Below, one piece after another: positions 14,328 to 19,863 of a stretch of DNA of 19,863 bases. A program made the translations under genes and the position numbers. The stretch is from JBBREP01 sp036501845 (GTDB lineage Bacteria > Actinomycetota > Acidimicrobiia > IMCC26256 > PALSA-610): positions 1-19,863 of the forward strand of contig DASXZO010000130.1 in NCBI GenBank assembly GCA_036501845.1, written 5' to 3'. Each line of letters starts with the position of its first letter. The first letter of the stretch is position 1. The notes below the pieces were generated by a model. The model was given only the letters and a program-made list of their open reading frames with translations. It did no database searches and was not told the origin of the DNA.

Positions 14328-16076
14328 TCAGCTGGCTTGCGCGTGCGGGATCCAGCGGAGTCGGTGGCGCACGAGCGCGCCGACAACCCCGCCCGGCTGT
14401 GGCCGCGCGAAGTAGTAACCCTGCCCGATGTCGCAGCCGAGCGCGGTGAGCTCGCGCAACTGCTGGTCGGTTTCGATTCCTTCGGCGGTCACCGCGAGCC
14501 CGAGCGCGTGACCGAGTTTCACGACCGCGTCGACAATTGCACTGTCGTCGGGATTCTGGCCGAGACCGTCCACGAACGTCTGGTCGATCTTCAAGCAGTC
14601 GACCGGGAGATGCTTCAAGTAGCCGAGCGACGACTGGCCGGTGCCGAAGTCGTCGATCGCGAGCCGCACACCGAGTGCGCGCAATGCGTGCAGCGCGTCG
14701 GAGCAGAGCTCGGGGTCGTCCATCAGCATCGACTCGGTGACCTCGAGCGCAAGCGACGACGGCGCGATGCCCGAGGCCGCGAGCGCACGGCTGACGGTGT
14801 CGACAAGGTCGGGATGCGCGAGCTGGCGCGCTGAGAGGTTCACCGCCACGACGAGCGGTTCGAGTTCGGGGGTCGCGGCCTTCCAGCGTGCGGCCTGCCG
14901 GCAGACCTCCTCGATCACCCAGGCTCCGATGGGAACGATCAGCCCGGATTCCTCGGCACGTGCGATGAACTCGTCGGGCTCGAGCAGTCCGCGGGTGGGG
15001 TGCCGCCAACGGATGAGGGCCTCGAAACCCACCACAGCCGCGTCGGTGAACTCGACCTGCGGTTGGTAGAACACTTCGAACTCTTGGTCGCGCACGGCGC
15101 GGTGCAGGTCGTTGACCAGTTCGAGCTTGGCGATCGCCTCGGTGCGCATCGCGTCGTCGAATACCTCGACCCGGTTGCGCCCTCCCGACTTGGCGGCCAG
15201 GAGCGCGGCATCGGCGTCGCGCAGCATCCTCGCCGACTCGTCGCGAGCGTCCGACGCGAGCACGAGACCGGCGCTGGCGTGGAGCACCACTTCGCCATCC
15301 TCGCCGATCGGGATCGGATCGGTGATTGCCGCCACCACGCGCCGCGCCACAGCAAGTGCGTCGTCCATCGCGGCGACGTCGCCACACACGATCGCGAACT
15401 CGTCGCCGCCGAGACGCGCCACCCAGTCGCCGAAGCGCAACACGTCTTCGAGCCGACGTGCGATCGTGCAGATCACGTCGTCGCCGACAGTATGACCGAG
15501 GCTGTTGTTGATCATCGTGAACTCGTCGAGGTCCACGAGGATCAGCGCGACGCGCGTGTCGAAGTCGTCGATGTGCGGCAACACACCGCTCAACCGCTCG
15601 TGGAACGTCGCCCGGTTCGCGAGACCCGTGAGCTCGTCGTAGCGCTGCAAGAAATCGAGTTGCGCGGCAACCTCGACGCGTGCGGTCACCTCGTGGGCAG
15701 TACCGATGTACTGCACCGGACGGCCGTCACGGTCGAACACCGGCGCCACCACCATCTCGAACACCCGGCCCGGGAACGTGAGCGGGTCCTCGAACGTGAT
15801 CGACGTGGCGGCCGCGGAGGCCTGCTCCAAATACGGCTCGGCCAGCGCGACCGAACCGAGCGGGAGGCACTCCTCGGGAGGGTGCGCGATGTGCTCGTCA
15901 CCGAGCAATGACCGGTATGCGGCATTCACGTACGTGCAGTGGAACGCCGACGGCTCGTGGCGGTCGATGAGTTCCAATACGAACGTCGGTACTGGGACCC
16001 GGTCGAACGCGACGTACGCGCTCGGATCGAGTGGTCCGCGGAGCTTGAGCGTGCGTGCTGTGGCATGCGATGGCAT
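14328..16076 (-). CDS. PAS-GGDEF-EAL bifunctional cyclic-di-GMP protein
   Basis: The 582-residue protein combines a sensory PAS domain (about 20-135), a diguanylate cyclase domain (about 145-305) and a c-di-GMP phosphodiesterase domain (about 320-570). The cyclase signature is an exact GGDEF (223-227), preceded at the usual distance by an RxxD inhibitory site (Arg214, Asp217). The EAL domain has EAL (352-354), NLSARQ, EVTES, IDDFGTG (474-480), Lys496 and AEGIET with Glu532. Both activities therefore look possible. No membrane segment or signal peptide is seen, so it should be cytosolic. The ATG at 16076 was chosen; a GTG at 16196 would add 40 residues that do not resemble a domain. It is divergent from the class III cyclase gene. 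The PAS ligand is unknown. Confidence 0.92.
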   Translation of the reverse strand: MPSHATARTLKLRGPLDPSAYVAFDRVPVPTFVLELIDRHEPSAFHCTYVNAAYRSLLGDEHIAHPPEECLPLGSVALAEPYLEQASAAATSITFEDPLTFPGRVFEMVVAPVFDRDGRPVQYIGTAHEVTARVEVAAQLDFLQRYDELTGLANRATFHERLSGVLPHIDDFDTRVALILVDLDEFTMINNSLGHTVGDDVICTIARRLEDVLRFGDWVARLGGDEFAIVCGDVAAMDDALAVARRVVAAITDPIPIGEDGEVVLHASAGLVLASDARDESARMLRDADAALLAAKSGGRNRVEVFDDAMRTEAIAKLELVNDLHRAVRDQEFEVFYQPQVEFTDAAVVGFEALIRWRHPTRGLLEPDEFIARAEESGLIVPIGAWVIEEVCRQAARWKAATPELEPLVVAVNLSARQLAHPDLVDTVSRALAASGIAPSSLALEVTESMLMDDPELCSDALHALRALGVRLAIDDFGTGQSSLGYLKHLPVDCLKIDQTFVDGLGQNPDDSAIVDAVVKLGHALGLAVTAEGIETDQQLRELTALGCDIGQGYYFARPQPGGVVGALVRHRLRWIPHAQAS

Positions 16077-16088
16077 GGCATGTCGGGC

Positions 16089-16156
16089 GTCAACTGGGAA
16101 CGACTCGGCCCGATGGGTCGTTGATGTCTCATCGGATGCCGAACGGCCCAGTTGAC
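16089..16156. repeat. 10-bp inverted repeat between divergent signalling genes
   Basis: GTCAACTGGG (16089-16098) and CCCAGTTGAC (16147-16156) are perfect inverted copies 48 bases apart. Within the gap AACGAC (16099-16104) and GTCGTT (16117-16122) form a smaller inverted pair. The right arm overlaps a perfect TTGACA on the plus strand (16152-16157), a possible -35 for the cyclase gene, though I find no good -10 at the right distance. The site lies just upstream of the GGDEF-EAL start and about 120 bases before the cyclase start. It is a candidate operator or looping site. Confidence 0.4.
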
Positions 16157-16278
16157 AGTGCGCGCGAGGTTGGTGCAGCTCATTCGCGACCGTCACCGAG
16201 CGCGCGAGACGAGCGGGGCACGCCAGAACGAATGCGGAGCAGCATGCGGAGCGTCCATAAGCTCTCAGACATGCCGCG

Positions 16279-19200
16279 ATGGCTGACTGGCCGAACGCCG
16301 TGAACTGCCCGGCGTGCGGCGAGAACGTGCCGGCGGGCGCGAGGTTCTGCCCCGATTGCGGTCACGCGCTGTTGCGCCGGCCCGACGAGCGCCGTCTCGT
16401 CACGGTGTTGATGGCCGACATCGTCGGCTTCACCGCGCTGTCGGAGACGAGCGACCCGGAGACGGTGAAGAACCTCGTCGACCGTTGTTTCCAAGCACTC
16501 GTCGACGTGATCACCACGTACGGTGGCAGCCTCGACAAGATCGTGGGCGACCAGATCGTGGCGCAGTTCGGTGCGCCCACCGCGCATGAAGACGACGCGG
16601 AACGAGCAGTGCGCAGCGCGGTCACGATGCGCGACGCGCTCGAACAGGTCGCGAGCGAGACCCACCACCGCTTCGCGTTGCGCATCGGCATCAACACCGG
16701 CGAAGTGCTCGTGGGCGCGATGCGCGCGGGCGGCGACCCCACCGTGATGGGCGACGTGGTGAACACCGCGAGTCGTCTGCAGACGTCGGCCGAGCCCGGC
16801 CAGATCATCGTGGGCCACGCCACGTATCTCGGGACGCGCAACGTGGTGCGCTACGACGAGTTGGGCGCGCTCGAAGTGAAGGGTCGGGGCGAGACCGTGC
16901 AGGCGTGGGCGCTCGCCGAGGTGACGCGGCCACCGGGCCGGCCGCGGCGCGCACGTCGGGCCTCGCTCGTAGGGCGCGACCCCGAGATGGGCACGCTGCG
17001 CCACGCCTACAAAGTGACCACCACGCGACAGCGAGCGCAGCTCGTGCTGATCCTCGGCGACGCCGGCGTGGGCAAGACGCGCATCGCGCACGAGCTCGCC
17101 ACCGAGGTGAGCTGCGAGCAAGGTGCGCGCGTCGTGGTGGGCCGCTGCGCGCCCTACGGCGAATCGAACGTGTGGGCGCCGATCTCCGAAGCGCTGCGTG
17201 CGCTGTGCGGGCTCGACGACGAGGAAGCGTTGCACGGCCGGCGCGACGAACTGCGCGGCGCGGTGCAGTCGGTCACCGGCATCCCCGATGCCGCACCCGA
17301 GCTCGACCGCATCGTCGACGGCGTGCTCTACATGACCCACGGAGTCACCAAGCCGGGCGTCGACCCTGGCCGTGCGCGCGACGACGCGATCCGCGCCGCA
17401 ATGGCGATGTTCGAGGCGTGCGCGCAACAGCGGCCGCTCGTGCTGATGCTCTCCGACGTGCACTGGGCCGACGATCTCGTGCTCGGCGCACTCGCGCGAT
17501 TCCTCCGCCGGCTCGGCACCGCGCCGTTCCTGTTGCTGGCGACGGCGCGCCCCGACTTCGAGCAACGCTGGGCACCCCCTGTCGGCTACCACAACGTCAC
17601 GGTGCTGCACCTCGACCCGCTCGACGGCGAGGCGACGGCCGAGCTGGCGCGCGAGCTCTACGGCGACACGATCGACGACAGCATGGTTGCGTTCTTCCAG
17701 GAACGCAGCGGCGGCAACCCGTTCTTCGTGGAAGAGCTCGTGTCGCTCGTGTGCGACACCGACGGCGGTCGGGATCGCAGCGCCGAACGTCTGGGCACGT
17801 TGCCGGCCACGCTGCACGGCCTCATCGCCGCGCGTCTCGACGCGCTCCCCACCGACCTGCGCAGCGTGGTCGAAGACTTCGCGGTGGTCGGCGCGCACGG
17901 TCCCACGGCGACCGCGCTGCTGCTCTCGGGTCGCGACGCCACGGTGTTGCGCGAGCTCCTCGCACGCGACCTGCTCGAGGTGGACGGCGACGAGTACCAC
18001 TTCAAGTCGGAGCTCGTGCGCCAGGTCGCCTACTCCACGCTCACGAAGGGCGAGCGGGCGCGCCGGCACGAGGCGCTGGCGTCGCAGCTCGACGCCACCG
18101 TCGAGAGTCACGTCGACCAGATCGCGCACCACCTCGCATGCGCGGCCGAGATGATCGACGAAGTCGGCCCGGCGTTCGGCGCCACCGATGGCATCCGCGA
18201 TCGCGCGCTCGCGAGTCTCGCCAAAGCCGCACGGCGCGCCGAGGAGCGCGAGAACTTCATCGCCGCCGGGCGGTTCTGGGAGCGTGCGCTGCACCTCATG
18301 GGCAGCGAGCCGGGTGAGCTGCGCTGGGAAGCCTTGCTCGGTCGCGCCCGCGCCCGCGACGCGTTCCGATTGTTGCACGAGGCGCGCGACGACGCGATGG
18401 TGGTGCTCGAGGAGGCCACCGGACTCGCGTCCGACATGTGGCAGAGCCAGGCGCACGTGACGCTCGGCCGGGTCGAGGCCGACGCGGCCAACTACGAAGC
18501 CGCGGAGCACCACTACGGCCAGGCCGTCACCTTGCTCCGCTCGCTCGGCGACGAGTCGGGCGTGGCCGACGCGTTGCGCGGGCTCGGCGTGATCCGCTTG
18601 TTCCAAGGTCAGCTCGAAGAGGCCGAACGGCTGGTGTCGGACGCGCTTGCGTCGTTCGTGGCCGCGGGCGACCGACGCGGGGAGGCCTGGGCGCAGCAGA
18701 ACCTGGCGATGATCGCCTTCTTCCACGGCGCCAACACCGATGCCGAGGAGCGCCTGCTGCAATCGGCCGACCTGTTCGGCGAGATCGGCGACTGGGGCGG
18801 TGTGGGCTGGGCGCTCGGCATGCTCGCCTTCGTGCGCTTCAACCAGGGCGAGCTCGACGAAGCCGAACGGCTCGCGCACCAGATCTCGGTGGAGGCCGGC
18901 GAGACCGGGAGCCGCTGGGCCGAAGGAATGATGGAGGTGCTCCTCGCCGACATCGCGATCTGGCGCGGCCGCGCCGAGGAGAGCGTCGAGCGGGCCCGCG
19001 CCGCGGTGGCGATGTTCACCGAGATGGGCGACCACTGGGGCATGGTGCAAGCGATCGCACCCGCAGCCCGCGCGCTCTCCACGCTCGGCCGCTTCCGCGA
19101 CGCCGACGAGATGCTGGCGCTCCTCGACCACGAGTCCGAGCACCTGCCCGACACCACGATGCGCACGGTCACGCACATGATCCGCGGCGCGGTGCTCGTG

Positions 19201-19785
19201 GAACGGGGCGAGTGCGAAGCGGCGATCGCGCAGTTCGCAATGGCCGACGAGCTCGCCGGCGACCGCGACACGGTCGGCAACGTCGATCGGGTGCTGTTGT
19301 CGGGTCTTGCCGAGGTGCAGGCCGGCCGGCCCGACATCGCGATCGAGCTCGCCGAGCCCACATTCGAGACGCAGACCAACCCGGGCCCGCGCGCCGCGCT
19401 CGGCGGGCTCCTCACGCTCGCCTACGCTGCGGCGCGCCGCCCCGAGGACGCGCTCCTGATGGCAGGCGCGCTCGACGACCTGCAGCGCGGCACGTTCATG
19501 GACCGCCTGCTCGCGCGTTGGGGCTCGGCGATTGCCCACGCGCAACTCGGCGACACCGCGCAGGCCGTCGCCGAGGTCGACGCGGCGTCGGCCATCGCCT
19601 ACGGCACCGACTCGCGTGTGGTGCGCACCGTCGCCACGGTCGCCCGGTCGCGGTTGTTCGACGTGCTCGGTGTACCCGCCGCCGCCGAAGCCGCGAACGA
19701 AGCAAGCCTGGCGCTCTACGCCACCAACATCACCGCGGCCGGCTGGGTGTCGGCGTTCACCGCCGCCTTCGCCCCCGCCGGCTAG
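16279..19785 (+). CDS. Zinc-ribbon class III adenylate cyclase with ATPase and TPR domains
   Basis: The 1168-residue protein begins with a double zinc ribbon (Cys10, Cys13, Cys24, Cys27). A class III cyclase domain (about 38-215) follows, with metal ligands Asp47 and Asp91, the adenine-selecting Lys87, and transition-state residues Asn162 and Arg166. At the second base-selecting position Thr155 stands where many cyclases have Asp, as in class IIIb enzymes and mammalian soluble cyclase. Next is an AAA/STAND-type ATPase with Walker A GDAGVGKT (260-267) and Walker B LVLMLSDVHWADD (387-399). The C-terminal half (about 620-1165) is TPR-like helices. It most likely makes cAMP under control of nucleotide binding and a partner sensed by the TPR part. 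The ATG at 16279 has no clear ribosome site; a 10-codon ORF from the ATG at 16271 overlaps it. Whether it makes cAMP or another product is not proven. Confidence 0.9.
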   Translation: MADWPNAVNCPACGENVPAGARFCPDCGHALLRRPDERRLVTVLMADIVGFTALSETSDPETVKNLVDRCFQALVDVITTYGGSLDKIVGDQIVAQFGAPTAHEDDAERAVRSAVTMRDALEQVASETHHRFALRIGINTGEVLVGAMRAGGDPTVMGDVVNTASRLQTSAEPGQIIVGHATYLGTRNVVRYDELGALEVKGRGETVQAWALAEVTRPPGRPRRARRASLVGRDPEMGTLRHAYKVTTTRQRAQLVLILGDAGVGKTRIAHELATEVSCEQGARVVVGRCAPYGESNVWAPISEALRALCGLDDEEALHGRRDELRGAVQSVTGIPDAAPELDRIVDGVLYMTHGVTKPGVDPGRARDDAIRAAMAMFEACAQQRPLVLMLSDVHWADDLVLGALARFLRRLGTAPFLLLATARPDFEQRWAPPVGYHNVTVLHLDPLDGEATAELARELYGDTIDDSMVAFFQERSGGNPFFVEELVSLVCDTDGGRDRSAERLGTLPATLHGLIAARLDALPTDLRSVVEDFAVVGAHGPTATALLLSGRDATVLRELLARDLLEVDGDEYHFKSELVRQVAYSTLTKGERARRHEALASQLDATVESHVDQIAHHLACAAEMIDEVGPAFGATDGIRDRALASLAKAARRAEERENFIAAGRFWERALHLMGSEPGELRWEALLGRARARDAFRLLHEARDDAMVVLEEATGLASDMWQSQAHVTLGRVEADAANYEAAEHHYGQAVTLLRSLGDESGVADALRGLGVIRLFQGQLEEAERLVSDALASFVAAGDRRGEAWAQQNLAMIAFFHGANTDAEERLLQSADLFGEIGDWGGVGWALGMLAFVRFNQGELDEAERLAHQISVEAGETGSRWAEGMMEVLLADIAIWRGRAEESVERARAAVAMFTEMGDHWGMVQAIAPAARALSTLGRFRDADEMLALLDHESEHLPDTTMRTVTHMIRGAVLVERGECEAAIAQFAMADELAGDRDTVGNVDRVLLSGLAEVQAGRPDIAIELAEPTFETQTNPGPRAALGGLLTLAYAAARRPEDALLMAGALDDLQRGTFMDRLLARWGSAIAHAQLGDTAQAVAEVDAASAIAYGTDSRVVRTVATVARSRLFDVLGVPAAAEAANEASLALYATNITAAGWVSAFTAAFAPAG

Positions 19786-19863
19786 CGAGCGACCAGTCGC
19801 GCCGGGCGTCGTAGCGCCATACACAGCGCGGTCCTGCGACACCCCGGGCGTCGTGAAGCGTCG
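19786..19863. other. Window end, no gene supported
   Basis: After the cyclase stop, 78 bases remain. A 10-base string CGGGCGTCGT occurs twice. A short minus-strand frame ends in TAG just beside the cyclase stop and could be the 3' end of a convergent gene, but it is too short to support. No terminator stem is visible. Confidence 0.3.

Noticed and set aside
16060..16085. Cluster of overlapping CAT/ATG triplets at the GGDEF-EAL start, considered as a repeat element.
   Set aside because: It is a short GGCATG/GCATGC run that includes the chosen start codon. It has no regular unit beyond that and only one of the ATGs is in frame.
16180..19842. A minus-strand frame of about 1220 codons opposite the cyclase gene.
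   Set aside because: It is rich in Arg, His and Ala, shows no family motif, and mirrors a plus-strand gene with clear zinc-ribbon, cyclase, Walker and TPR features. Long antisense frames are common in very GC-rich DNA.
1..19863. Search for CRISPR arrays, tRNA genes, transposases and phage attachment sites.
   Set aside because: No regularly spaced repeats, tRNA-like cloverleaf, transposase motif or integrase was found by reading. Short repeats seen were isolated pairs.

Overview
This window is very GC-rich, with dense, often overlapping genes on both strands. It carries actinobacterial hallmarks: a WhiB-type iron-sulfur regulator, an AfsR/SARP-type regulator, and a large class III cyclase-ATPase-TPR protein. 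GTG and TTG starts are frequent. The gene style suggests Actinomycetota, perhaps the Acidimicrobiia/Ilumatobacter side. That placement is inference from style, because no rRNA or marker gene is present. I see no tRNA, rRNA, CRISPR array, insertion sequence or phage gene.

Layout. Positions 1-87 hold the first codons of an unidentified minus-strand membrane protein. Positions 122-1561 (-) encode a secreted GH5 glycosidase resembling endoglycoceramidase. It is divergent from a YihY/BrkB membrane protein (1677-2603, +). A convergent spacer with two strong inverted repeats separates BrkB from a WhiB7-like regulator (2789-3151, -). The long region upstream of that regulator (3152-3640) contains the parts of a transcription-attenuation leader. 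In order these are an AT-rich box 3 nt before a -35 element, a small 62-codon ORF, a hairpin over its stop codon, a perfect 12-bp Rho-independent terminator, and a C-rich leader. Upstream of it lies a compact minus-strand operon: pterin carbinolamine dehydratase, mobA, fdhD and two different inositol-monophosphatase-family genes (6982 to 3633).

On the plus strand, a DUF971 zinc-site protein (7029-7352) precedes a DrrAB-like ABC ATPase and permease pair (7384-9101). The next block is a 997-residue AfsR-like regulator (9180-12173, -), divergent from a 105-codon ORF that overlaps a second, BcrA-like ABC ATPase and its permease (12238-14313, +). The last block is a divergent pair of cyclic-nucleotide proteins. 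One is a PAS-GGDEF-EAL protein with all key motifs (14328-16076, -). The other is a zinc-ribbon, class III cyclase, ATPase and TPR protein (16279-19785, +).

How the genes may work together. The WhiB7-like gene with its attenuator looks like an antibiotic- or translation-stress switch. The two ABC exporters are the sort of genes such a switch might control, although nothing in the window shows that link directly. The PCD-mobA-fdhD genes point to molybdenum-cofactor supply for a molybdoenzyme encoded elsewhere. The GGDEF-EAL and cyclase pair puts c-di-GMP and cAMP signalling side by side, with a 10-bp inverted repeat in the shared promoter region.
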